Assembly: GCA_963810305.1 (NCBI GenBank)
Contig: CAWEMY010000018.1
Span: 1-64,000 of the forward strand
Direction: 5' to 3'
Length of the DNA stretch: 64,000 nt
DNA from: JACDCA01 sp963810305
GTDB lineage: Bacteria > Acidobacteriota > Vicinamibacteria > Vicinamibacterales > 2-12-FULL-66-21
Made by a program: the position numbers and the translations under genes. Below the pieces are notes generated by a model that saw only the letters and a list, made by a program, of their open reading frames with translations, made no database searches and had not been told where the DNA came from. Shown here piece after piece: positions 9,894-16,740 of this stretch. Every line of letters begins with the position of its first letter. Within the stretch, counting starts at the first letter, position 1.

Positions 9894-10960
9894 ACGAACC
9901 GCGTCAGTGTGACGTCGAGGACTCGGGTGGGGCCGGCGCCGCGGTGCCACTGGACGAGAATCGGGCTCTGGTAGGTGCCTTCGATGATGGCGCCGCGGCC
10001 TGGCTCGGCGCGGTCGGAGACCAGCAGGCTCACCGAGCGCTTCATGCGCAGGAAGCGCGCCGCAGGCACAGCGATGGCCTTCGACAGGACGCTTTCGACC
10101 ATCGACTCGCGTAGCCCCATCACGTCCACCAGCTTGTTGAACACACGGACGAGATCGTACTTCGCATAGTCGAGCGTCTTGGCCGGGATCGCTCGCGGAT
10201 TGCCGAGGATGTGCCCCGCCTTCTCCGCCATGAACCGCAGCGGATCGCTGAGGACATCGCGGAGGTCGTGCCGCATCAGGAGCGTTTCGTATTCGTTGAC
10301 CGTCAGCCCGGCATGGTGCTCGCCGGACGCCAGCGTCAACCGAATCCGTCCCTTCGTCACGCCGTGCTCCGCCACCAGCTGCGCGCAGGTCTCGTAGACA
10401 CCCAGGCTGGGATCCTTCAGGTTCACTGAATCGACCGAGTGGCTCGAGATGGGGACGATGATGCGCGACTGCGCGACGCGTTCCTCCGCGGAGTATCCGA
10501 GCACGGTGGTCTGGCGCTGACGCACGTGACCGGCGTGCACGCCGTCGAGATCCACGAACGCGATCGGCTCGTCAGCGCGGTTCGGGTACGATACGCACGT
10601 CCTCAGGGCCCCAGCCATGAACGCCAGGTGCGAGTCGGCGTTGCGTGGCTCGCGCGGCCGCTGTTCCGCGGTCAGCTCCAGCCGACGGTCCATCTTGTCG
10701 TGCTCGTACCCCGCACCCTCCGGGAACATCGTCCGGAAGACATCGATGTACGGCATGACATCGGACGCGTTGTGCTTGAGGCGGGCGGCCACACCTCGAT
10801 CGAGATAGCCGGCGGTCGTGTGGAAGGAGCAGCACAGCGCTCGCGGATAGACGTCGAGTGCATCGCCGAATCGCGAGGCGATGACGTTGCGGACGTCGAT
10901 TACGTCGACCCGCTCGCGGGGCGTCAGTTCGAGGGTGAACTCGGTAGGACCACGTGACAT
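9890..10960 (-). CDS. YjbQ/UPF0047-like N-terminal domain fused to an unknown domain
   Basis: A 356-residue cytoplasmic protein with no signal peptide. Residues ~1-165 resemble the YjbQ/UPF0047 family (secondary thiamine-phosphate synthase fold): CSFHTTAGYLDRGVAARLKH, FPEGAGYEHDKMDRRLE, NADSHLAFMAGALRTCVSYP and PIAFVDLDGVHAGHVRQRQT. In that family the conserved His and Asp/Glu residues line a metal or phosphate site. Residues ~170-356 (starting RIIVPISSHSVDSVNLKDPS, ending RVLDVTLTRFV) belong to no family I recognise. YjbQ proteins are normally about 130-150 residues, so the C-terminal half is extra. It stands alone between convergent and divergent neighbours. Confidence 0.62.
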   Translation of the reverse strand: MSRGPTEFTLELTPRERVDVIDVRNVIASRFGDALDVYPRALCCSFHTTAGYLDRGVAARLKHNASDVMPYIDVFRTMFPEGAGYEHDKMDRRLELTAEQRPREPRNADSHLAFMAGALRTCVSYPNRADEPIAFVDLDGVHAGHVRQRQTTVLGYSAEERVAQSRIIVPISSHSVDSVNLKDPSLGVYETCAQLVAEHGVTKGRIRLTLASGEHHAGLTVNEYETLLMRHDLRDVLSDPLRFMAEKAGHILGNPRAIPAKTLDYAKYDLVRVFNKLVDVMGLRESMVESVLSKAIAVPAARFLRMKRSVSLLVSDRAEPGRGAIIEGTYQSPILVQWHRGAGPTRVLDVTLTRFV

Positions 10961-11054
10961 CCGGATATGCGACCCCCGCCACGGGCGGCAGTCCCTCTAA
11001 GAATAACATCCCGGAGGGTTTAAGCGTAACATCCCCCTGCCAACAGGAGGCTGA

Positions 11055-11640
11055 ATGCTCCGTATCTGCGCCGCCCTTGTTTTTATCGTCCTGGCCCCCG
11101 CTGGTCAACAGGCGCAGCAACCCCCCTTCAAGTCCGGCATCGAGCTGGTCATGGTCGATGCGCAGGTGGTGGACAAGAAAGGCAATCCCATCCCTGGGCT
11201 CGCGACGGCCGCGTTCCAGGTCACGATCGACGGCGGGCGGGCGACTCTACATGCGCAGCGATGCGATGCAGCTCGGGAAGGACGCGCAAATGGCGGGGAT
11301 CCTCCTCTACACGCTCCACCTGAACACGGCTTTTCTCGATGCGTTCTCACCTGACGCACCGAGCTCCCAGCAGACCGCGATGCGCGAGGCGTCCATTTAC
11401 GCGCGGGGTCTCGACATGTTCAACGGATATGCGGGAGGCACGTTTTTCGAAGTCAACACCAGCGCGAACTCCGCGATCGATCGGCTGGTACGCGAGATGT
11501 CGTCGCATTACCTGCTCGGCGTTCAGGTCGAGGAGGCGGACCGCGACGGCCGTCCTCATCTGATCCAGGTCAAGGTGAATCAGAAGGACAGCAGCGTCCG
11601 CAACCGCGCCAGCGTCGTGATCCCGCGGAGGGGAACGTAG
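11055..11640 (+). pseudogene. VWFA-related protein with the VWA core deleted
   Basis: Starts at an ATG at 11055 behind AGGAGG with a signal peptide (LRICAALVFIVLAPAGQQAQ). The N-terminal strand region follows: IELVMVDAQVVDKKGNPIPG and AFQVTIDGGR. At about 11237 the frame changes and the sequence jumps to the C-terminal part of the same family (LYMRSDAMQLGKDAQMAGIL, then SHYLLGVQVEEADRDGR and RASVVIPRRGT to the TAG at 11640). The intact relative at 50274-52094 has 606 residues, whereas this would encode about 195, so the central VWA fold is missing. The junction lies in GGCGGGCGGGCG, suggesting deletion between short repeats. Read as a pseudogene. Confidence 0.72.
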
Positions 11641-11644
11641 GTCT

Positions 11645-12040
11645 CTACTTTCGCTTGGCGGTGAACGTGCCCTCACCCATTTCGCCGAGGGTGACGGAGC
11701 CTTTCAGCGCGTCCTTCTCCAGGGTGCCGCTGTAGACGACCTTCACTTTCTGCTCGGTGCCGATCTCCACCGTGAAACTGAACTCGGTATTCTTGATCGT
11801 TCCCGTCAGCTCCGACTCGCCATAGGACCCGACGTACTTTCCTGTCAGTTTGTCGTCCTTCTGAGTGATCGTCACTGTGGGCGTGCTCACCCCGGCGGCG
11901 TGATGCACCTCGAACAGCCACGTGCCGGTGAGCGTCGCGGCAGGTTTCTCCTGATTCTGCGCGAGGGGCGCACCCTGAGCGGCAGCCGAGGTTCCGAGCG
12001 AGAGTGTCGCAATTAGAATCACAACAATAGTGTTCTTCAT
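11645..12040 (-). CDS. Small exported beta-barrel (lipocalin-like) protein
   Basis: A 131-residue protein with a signal peptide (IVVILIATLSLGTSAAAQGA). The mature part is made of alternating short strands: LTGTWLFEVHHAAGVSTPTV, DDKLTGKYVGSYGESELTGT, EFSFTVEIGTEQKVKVVYSG and DALKGSVTLGEMGEGTFTAK. This 'TGTW...LTGKY...G' pattern is common in small acidobacterial exported proteins and resembles a lipocalin-like barrel. No catalytic residues are visible. The gap upstream (12041-12110) carries repeated TTTGTGCCCT words. Confidence 0.55.
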   Translation of the reverse strand: MKNTIVVILIATLSLGTSAAAQGAPLAQNQEKPAATLTGTWLFEVHHAAGVSTPTVTITQKDDKLTGKYVGSYGESELTGTIKNTEFSFTVEIGTEQKVKVVYSGTLEKDALKGSVTLGEMGEGTFTAKRK

Positions 12041-12110
12041 GGTCTTTTCTTTGTGCCCTTAGTGGCCTTTGTGCCCTCTGTGCTGAAAGCCGTCGGCGCG
12101 TCTACTGGCA

Positions 12111-13481
12111 TCAGCAAAGTACGCGAATGACATCCGACCTGGTGATGATGAAGTTCTTGTCGGTCTTGAAGTCCCGCACGAGTACCGCCGGATTCTGCGG
12201 CGTGATCATCTTGGACAGCAGCTCCACCGGTGTGGAGATATCGACGAACGGGAACGCCGGCTGCATGATCGTCTCGACCGGCTGCGACTTGATGTCCGCG
12301 TTGCTGAGAAATTGGTCGTAGAGATGCGATTCGTTCAGCGACCCCACGACACGCCCGTTCGACGTTATCGAGATCTGCGAGAAATCGTGCTCGCTCATGA
12401 CCCGAACCGCCTCTTCGACCGGCCGGCTCGACTCGACGGCGTAGAGCTCTCCCGACACGCCTGACGCCACCAGGTCACGCGCCGTCATTCCCGATTTCTC
12501 GAAGAAGCCTTTTTCACGCATCCAGTCGTCGTTGAACATCTTGCCGAGATAGCGCGACCCATGATCGTGGAAGATGACGACGACGACCTGCCCCTCGTGG
12601 AAGTTGTCCTTGAGCTGGAGCAGCCCCGCCATGGCGGATCCGGCGGAGTTCCCGGCGAAGATCCCTTCCTCCCGTGCGATCCGTCGGGTCATCAACGCCG
12701 CGTCCTTGTCGGTGACTTTTTCGAAGTGATCGATGACGCTGAAATCGACGTTCTCCGGCAGGAAGTCCTCGCCGATGCCTTCGGTGATGTATGGGTAGAT
12801 CTCGTTCTTGTCGAAGACGCCGGTCTCTTTATATTTCTTGAACACCGACCCGTAGGTGTCGATGCCCCACACCTTTACGGCAGGGTTTTTCTCTTTCAGG
12901 TAGCGCCCGACGCCGCTGATCGTCCCTCCGGTGCCGACGCCGACGACCAGGTGGTCGACCTTGCCGCCGGTCTGCTCCCAGATCTCCGGCGCCGTCTGCT
13001 CGTAATGCGCCTGTGTGTTGGAGAGGTTGTCGTACTGATTGGCCTTCCAGGCGTTCGGCACTTCGCTGACCAGGCGCGAGGACACCGAGTAGTACGAACG
13101 AGGGTCCTCGGGATCGACGTTCGTGGGGCAGACGATGACTTCCGCCCCAAACGCCTTCAACGCGTCGACTTTCTCCTTCGACTGCTTGTCGGTCGTCGTG
13201 AAAATGCACTTGTAGCCCTTTACGACTGCCGCAATCGCCAACCCCATCCCGGTGTTGCCGGACGTCCCTTCGATGATCGTCCCGCCAGGCTTGAGCAGCC
13301 CACTTCGCTCGGCGTCCTCGATCATCTTCACGGCCATGCGGTCCTTGATCGAGTTGCCGGGGTTGAACGTCTCGATCTTGACGAGCACGTCCGCCTTGAT
13401 CACCCCCTGGGTGATGCGGTTGATCCTCACCATTGGCGTGTTGCCGATGGCATCCAGGATCGTGTTGCTGATGGGTTTCAC
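12111..13481 (-). CDS. Cystathionine beta-synthase (PLP domain plus two CBS domains)
   Basis: A 456-residue cytoplasmic enzyme that condenses homocysteine with serine (or, in relatives, O-acetylserine) to make cystathionine in transsulfuration. Residues 1-~320 are the fold-type II PLP domain: IGNTPMVRIN, PGNSIKDRMA with the PLP lysine at residue 46, EGTSGNTGMGLAIAAV, and the phosphate-binding loop GVGTGGTISG. YITEGIGEDFLPENVDFSVI and GIFAGNSAGSAMAGLLQLK favour cystathionine beta-synthase over cysteine synthase. Residues ~340-456 hold two CBS domains (MTARDLVASGVSGELYAVES; SQPVETIMQPAFPFVDISTP), possibly binding S-adenosylmethionine or nucleotide. The N-terminal haem segment of animal enzymes is absent, as usual in bacteria. 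Confidence 0.9.
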   Translation of the reverse strand: MKPISNTILDAIGNTPMVRINRITQGVIKADVLVKIETFNPGNSIKDRMAVKMIEDAERSGLLKPGGTIIEGTSGNTGMGLAIAAVVKGYKCIFTTTDKQSKEKVDALKAFGAEVIVCPTNVDPEDPRSYYSVSSRLVSEVPNAWKANQYDNLSNTQAHYEQTAPEIWEQTGGKVDHLVVGVGTGGTISGVGRYLKEKNPAVKVWGIDTYGSVFKKYKETGVFDKNEIYPYITEGIGEDFLPENVDFSVIDHFEKVTDKDAALMTRRIAREEGIFAGNSAGSAMAGLLQLKDNFHEGQVVVVIFHDHGSRYLGKMFNDDWMREKGFFEKSGMTARDLVASGVSGELYAVESSRPVEEAVRVMSEHDFSQISITSNGRVVGSLNESHLYDQFLSNADIKSQPVETIMQPAFPFVDISTPVELLSKMITPQNPAVLVRDFKTDKNFIITRSDVIRVLC

Positions 13482-13517
13482 TCAACGCCTTCCCGCGCGC
13501 AGGCGCGCCAGAGGCGA

Positions 13518-13555
13518 TTCTATCGGTCTATCGGCTCATCGGTCTATCGGCCTAT
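13518..13555. repeat. Octamer tandem repeat (TATCGGYC)
   Basis: Just upstream of the cystathionine beta-synthase start, the octamer TATCGGTC/TATCGGCT/CATCGGTC/TATCGGCC is repeated about four and a half times. It fills the gap between this gene and the stop of the next gene at 13555. It is one of a series of different intergenic tandem words in this window. Confidence 0.75.
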
Positions 13556-13905
13556 CACTGGTGCGGCCGCATCTCCTGGATCGAAATCGCCAGCCCGATG
13601 TGCAGCCAGCGAGTCGGGAATTCCCCTGGAGCGAAATGAATCGGGAGGGTGGTCTCGTCAGCGACTTCGACGAGCGCCCAGCCGTCGTGCCTCACCGCCT
13701 TCACCGTGTAGGTCTGCGCCGGGCCGCCGCCAGCCCAGGTAAAGGCGTAGCGTTTGCCGGTGACGACGAATGGTGGCGTCTCGATGTAAACCGCATCGGC
13801 GAGTGGGAGCGGTTCAGCAGCCCGCGGCCGCGAGCCGAACTGCAGCCCTGCGAACAGGAAGAGGAGCGTAATGAGGATACCGAGCGATGAGCGAAACGGC
13901 GCCAT
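13555..13905 (-). CDS. Small exported or membrane-anchored protein of unknown function
   Basis: A 116-residue protein. I chose the ATG at 13905 because GGGAGG lies four bases upstream; an ATG four codons earlier is possible. Residues 5-24 (SSLGILITLLFLFAGLQFGS) form a signal anchor. The remainder has strand-like segments (IETPPFVVTGKRYAFTWAG, TYTVKAVRHDGWALVEV, RWLHIGLAISIQEM), possibly one small beta domain outside the membrane. I do not recognise the family. It lies upstream of cystathionine beta-synthase on the same strand, separated by the octamer repeat. Confidence 0.55.
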   Translation of the reverse strand: MAPFRSSLGILITLLFLFAGLQFGSRPRAAEPLPLADAVYIETPPFVVTGKRYAFTWAGGGPAQTYTVKAVRHDGWALVEVADETTLPIHFAPGEFPTRWLHIGLAISIQEMRPHQ

Positions 13906-13985
13906 GGGACCTCCCACCGGCGCTGGCTCAGCAGTATCGCATACACCACCTTCAGTTGAGGGTCACAGCACACGGCGCGCCGAGG

Positions 13986-14082
13986 TCAGAGTACGTGAAT
14001 GAAGATGAGCAGAATCGGTGGCACACCCGCCAGAACCCACATCCACGAGGTTTCTTTGCGAAAACTCCACTTTCGCAGACAT
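13986..14082 (-). CDS. Possible tiny membrane protein, frameshifted
   Basis: An ATG at 14082 has a strong ribosome-binding site (AGGAGG, four to five bases upstream). In its own frame the product looks random, but one base over the sequence reads KWSFRKETSWMWVLAGVPPI and LLIFIHVL followed by a stop at 13986. That is a basic N-terminus followed by one hydrophobic helix, typical of small single-pass proteins. The total length is 3n+1, the same net +1 seen in other broken genes here. It is a speculative call, resting on the Shine-Dalgarno sequence and the hydrophobic tail. The rest of the 13906-14157 gap holds nothing I recognise. Confidence 0.3.
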
Positions 14083-14157
14083 CCCGCCTCCTAGGTCGCC
14101 GTCCGGCGACTGCGATTGAACGCGTCGCTTTCGACGACGATAGCGGGCTCGGACCCA

Positions 14158-14363
14158 TCAGTCCTCTGCCGCCTGCTCCGCCGCGGCGATCACCTGCCTG
14201 ACGATCTTGGGATGCAAGACCTCGCCGCGTGAAATGGAAGGACAACGCGCGTGTTGCCTCGCAGGTAGATGCGATGGCTGCCCTTCGAGCGCGCCAGCGT
14301 GAAGCCAGCGGCGAGCAACCGCGCTTCAGCCTCGCGCGCAGTCAACCGAGGCAGCTTAGGCAA
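14158..14363 (-). CDS. hicA: HicA-like toxin, frameshifted
   Basis: Follows hicB with an eight-base overlap, starting at a TTG at 14363 (PKLPRLTAREAEARLLAAGF). TLARSKGSHRIYLRGNTRVV then LPFH form the HicA dsRBD-like fold with the GSH catalytic histidine. After LPFH the frame is lost. One frame over, RGEVLHPKIVRQVIAAAEQA and AED then a stop at 14158 match the usual HicA ending (FHxGxxLHPKIVxxVL). HicA toxins are small mRNA interferases neutralised by HicB. As written, the toxin is probably inactive, unless the missing base is a sequencing error. Confidence 0.68.
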
Positions 14364-14580
14364 CGTTCACTTGAATCGAGGTGGTGAGGATCTCCTTGCT
14401 CAGAGACGCGTCGCGTTCTTCGGGCGACAGAGTCTCCAGATACAGCTCGATCGCCTCTTTGATGCGCTCCACAGCCGCCTCCAGAGTCGGCGCCTGGGTT
14501 TGACAACCGGGCAACTCGGGGGAGTACGCGTAAAACCCGTGGCCATCCCTCTCGATGACAATGCTGACTTTTCGAAACAT
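14356..14580 (-). CDS. hicB: HicB-family antitoxin
   Basis: A 74-residue protein with the HicB pattern: SIVIERDGHGFYAYSPELPG, CQTQAPTLEAAVERIKEAIE and LYLETLSPEERDASLSKEIL. The first half is the partial RNase-H fold that caps HicA. There is no C-terminal HTH or RHH domain, so it is the short HicB type and may rely on another DNA-binding partner. It lies upstream of hicA (order hicB-hicA) and overlaps it by eight bases, which implies coupled translation. The ribosome-binding site is AGAGAG before the ATG at 14580. Confidence 0.8.
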   Translation of the reverse strand: MFRKVSIVIERDGHGFYAYSPELPGCQTQAPTLEAAVERIKEAIELYLETLSPEERDASLSKEILTTSIQVNVA

Positions 14581-14721
14581 GCGGAGACTCTCTTTTCTAT
14601 CGTTCGTGACGAAGCGCTCTCACCGAACCTGCACTGCCGTCTGAATTCGCGAGATGAAGTCCTTCAGACCTCCGTCAATCGTACCCCTGAACAGAAGATC
14701 CGCTTGTTTTGAGAAGAGGCG

Positions 14722-14916
14722 TTACGACGGCGTCTGTGATTTCGAAAATGGCGGCCACTGTTCCGAGGGTGCGGACGGAAGCAGGATCGGCACGGTAGGA
14801 TCCCGCTTCGCCTGTTCCTGCGCCATGGCGCGAAGGTTTCGTTGGGCGACGACCGCGGAACCTCCGGAGACAGTCACAAACATGGCGAGACAGAAAACGC
14901 CTCGGAAGAATGACAC
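14722..14916 (-). CDS. Small exported protein of unknown function
   Basis: A 64-residue frame from a GTG at 14916, preceded by AAGGAG at seven bases. Residues 2-25 form a signal peptide (SFFRGVFCLAMFVTVSGGSA, cleavage near VVAQ). The remainder is short and polar (RNLRAMAQEQAKRDPTVPIL, LPSAPSEQWPPFSKSQTPS). Its start lies only 14 bases from the left end of the second MITE-like element, so that element supplies its leader. I do not recognise the family, and a chance frame is possible. Confidence 0.42.
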   Translation of the reverse strand: MSFFRGVFCLAMFVTVSGGSAVVAQRNLRAMAQEQAKRDPTVPILLPSAPSEQWPPFSKSQTPS

Positions 14917-14929
14917 GCTCACACTCCTT

Positions 14930-15185
14930 CGCCGGCGAGGGCACCTCAGGTCCACGGCGCGATGCGGCCAGCCGGAATCGTCAGTTCGAAAAACGAACTG
15001 CAGGCGTCCCGATCGGCGGAGGCACTGATTCGCCACTGACATTTGGATTACCTCTTCGTCCAACTGATCCTCGCAAGGCGTTCGCACTACCCGAGCCGAA
15101 GCCGCCAACGTAAGCCGCGCGCCGGAAGTTTGTTTTTCCCGGCGTCAGGCCGAGGCGCAGTGGACCTGAGGTGCCCTCGCCGGCG
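14930..15185. repeat. MITE-like element with terminal inverted repeats, copy 2
   Basis: A 256 bp element whose 31-base ends match at 30 positions. The left end is 14930-14960 (CGCCGGCGAGGGCACCTCAG, then GTCCACGGCGC). The right end, 15155-15185, is its reverse complement with one mismatch (CACTGCGC). Inside the left end lies a perfect 7 bp hairpin, CAGTTCG-AAAAA-CGAACTG. The first copy is at 7065-7315. The element occupies nearly the whole gap between the DUF1501 stop (15222) and the small gene starting at 14916. No transposase is encoded; a non-autonomous element or a structured repeat family fits. Confidence 0.78.
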
Positions 15186-15221
15186 ATTCCCCGTGCGGCC
15201 GTGCGCTCGATGAAGTATGCG

Positions 15222-16682
15222 TCACGCGAGGATGTCGGTGATCACCTTCCCGGCCACGTCGGTCAGCCGGAAGTCGCGGCCGCTGTAGCGGTAGGTCAGC
15301 TTGGTGTGGTCGATCCCGAGCAGGTGAAGGATCGTCGCGTGGATGTCGTGGACGTGGACGGGCTTGTCCACCACCTTGAAGCCAAAGTCGTCGGTGGTGC
15401 CGTAGACCGTGCCGCCTTTGATCCCGCCGCCGGCGAGCCACATCGTGAAGGCGAACGGGTTGTGATCGCGGCCGTTGGCGGCCCCTTCGCCGCCGGCGCC
15501 GACCTCGCACACCGGCGTGCGTCCGAACTCGGAGCCGCAGACGACGATCGTGTCCTTGAACAGCCCGCGGGACTTGAGGTCCTTCACGACCGCCGCGAAC
15601 GGACGGTCGGAGTCGAAGGACGTCTTGCGGTGATTCTGGATGTTGCCGTGGTGATCCCACGGATCTCCCGCGGCGTAGTAGACCTGGACCATCCGGACGC
15701 CGCGCTGCACCAGCCGCACCGCCATGAGGCAGCCACGAGCGGTACTGCCGGGCCCGTATAGCTCCAGCGTGGCCGTCGTCTCCTTGCGGATGTCGAAGAC
15801 ATCCGGCGCCTCGGTCTGCATCCGGTACGCGACTTCCATCGACTGAATCGCGGCGTCGAGCTGAGGGTCCCTGATCTGCTGCTGCTCGGCGCGCATCCGA
15901 TCGAGCTTCTCGAGAAGATCCAGCTCGCGCCGCTGCTCGGGCAGCGTGTGCTTGTCGTTATAGATGAACGAGACGAGCTTCTTCGGGTCGAATTCCTTGC
16001 CGATGATCTCGTTCTTGTTCTCGACCTTGCTGGCAATGAACGTCCCCTGGTGAACCGCGGGCAGAAACGCGTTGTTCCACAGCGGCGGCCCCACCGTGGT
16101 CGGCGTGTCCGGGCAAAGGACGACATAGCCGGGAAGGTTGTCGTTGACCGTGCCGAGGCCGTAGGTGAGCCAGGCGCCGATCGACGGCCGGCCGACCTGC
16201 GTGTGCCCGGTGTTCATCATCAGCATCGACGGCTCGTGGTTGGGGATGTCGGTGTACACCGAACGCACGAAGCAGATGTCGTCGGCGCAGCCGCCGACGT
16301 GCGGGAACAACTCGCTCACATCCATGCCGGACTGGCCGTACTTCTTGAAGGTGAACGGCGAACGCATCAAGGCGCCGGTCTTCCGCTCGGTCGCCACCGG
16401 CCCGCCAGGCAGCGGCTGACCGTGATACTTGTCCAGCATCGGCTTGGGATCGAAGCTGTCCACCTGCGAGAGGCCGCCATTCATGAACAGGAAAATGACG
16501 TGCTTCGCCTTCGCCGCGTGGTGCAGCCCGCCGTTGGCGAATGGCTTCTGCTCCGCCGCCAGCGCCGTCGCGATATCCAGCGATTCGCCGAGCATGCCGG
16601 CAAACGCCAGCATGCCGAAGCCGTTGCCGATGCGGCACAGCGCATCACGGCGGGTGACAGGAGGGGGCTGACGATGTCTCAT
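15222..16682 (-). CDS. DUF1501 (sulfatase-like fold) exported protein
   Basis: A 486-residue DUF1501 protein. It begins with a twin-arginine-like signal (TRRDALCRIGNGFGMLAFAG). Family motifs follow: KAKHVIFLFMNGGLSQVDSF, DPKPMLDKYHGQPLPGG, MLMMNTGHTQVGRPSIGAWL, GPGSTARGCLMAVRLVQRGV, RMVQVYYAAGDPWDHHGNI, GSEFGRTPVCE and GRDHNPFAFTMWLAGGGIKG. DUF1501 has the alkaline-phosphatase/sulfatase fold and nearly always travels with a PSCyt1/PSD1 cytochrome gene, as here (the next gene upstream on the same strand). The function of the pair is not established; degradation of sulfated or other complex polymers has been suggested. Confidence 0.88.
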   Translation of the reverse strand: MRHRQPPPVTRRDALCRIGNGFGMLAFAGMLGESLDIATALAAEQKPFANGGLHHAAKAKHVIFLFMNGGLSQVDSFDPKPMLDKYHGQPLPGGPVATERKTGALMRSPFTFKKYGQSGMDVSELFPHVGGCADDICFVRSVYTDIPNHEPSMLMMNTGHTQVGRPSIGAWLTYGLGTVNDNLPGYVVLCPDTPTTVGPPLWNNAFLPAVHQGTFIASKVENKNEIIGKEFDPKKLVSFIYNDKHTLPEQRRELDLLEKLDRMRAEQQQIRDPQLDAAIQSMEVAYRMQTEAPDVFDIRKETTATLELYGPGSTARGCLMAVRLVQRGVRMVQVYYAAGDPWDHHGNIQNHRKTSFDSDRPFAAVVKDLKSRGLFKDTIVVCGSEFGRTPVCEVGAGGEGAANGRDHNPFAFTMWLAGGGIKGGTVYGTTDDFGFKVVDKPVHVHDIHATILHLLGIDHTKLTYRYSGRDFRLTDVAGKVITDILA

Positions 16683-16683
16683 G

Positions 16684-16740
16684 TCAGTAATCAGTGGGTC
16701 AGTAGTCAGTAATCAATAATCAGTAATCAGTAATCAGTTA
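16684..16740. repeat. Heptamer tandem repeat (TCAGTAA) between two co-oriented genes
   Basis: About eight copies of TCAGTAA and close variants (TCAGTGG, TCAATAA) fill the entire gap between the DUF1501 start and the stop of the PSD1 gene. The last copy includes the PSD1 stop codon. No ribosome-binding site for DUF1501 is visible within it. Confidence 0.8.

Noticed and set aside
12561..13742. Long plus-strand open frame (393 codons) opposite cystathionine beta-synthase
   Set aside because: It mirrors the codon pattern of the real gene on the other strand and has no recognisable family; typical of high-GC antisense frames.
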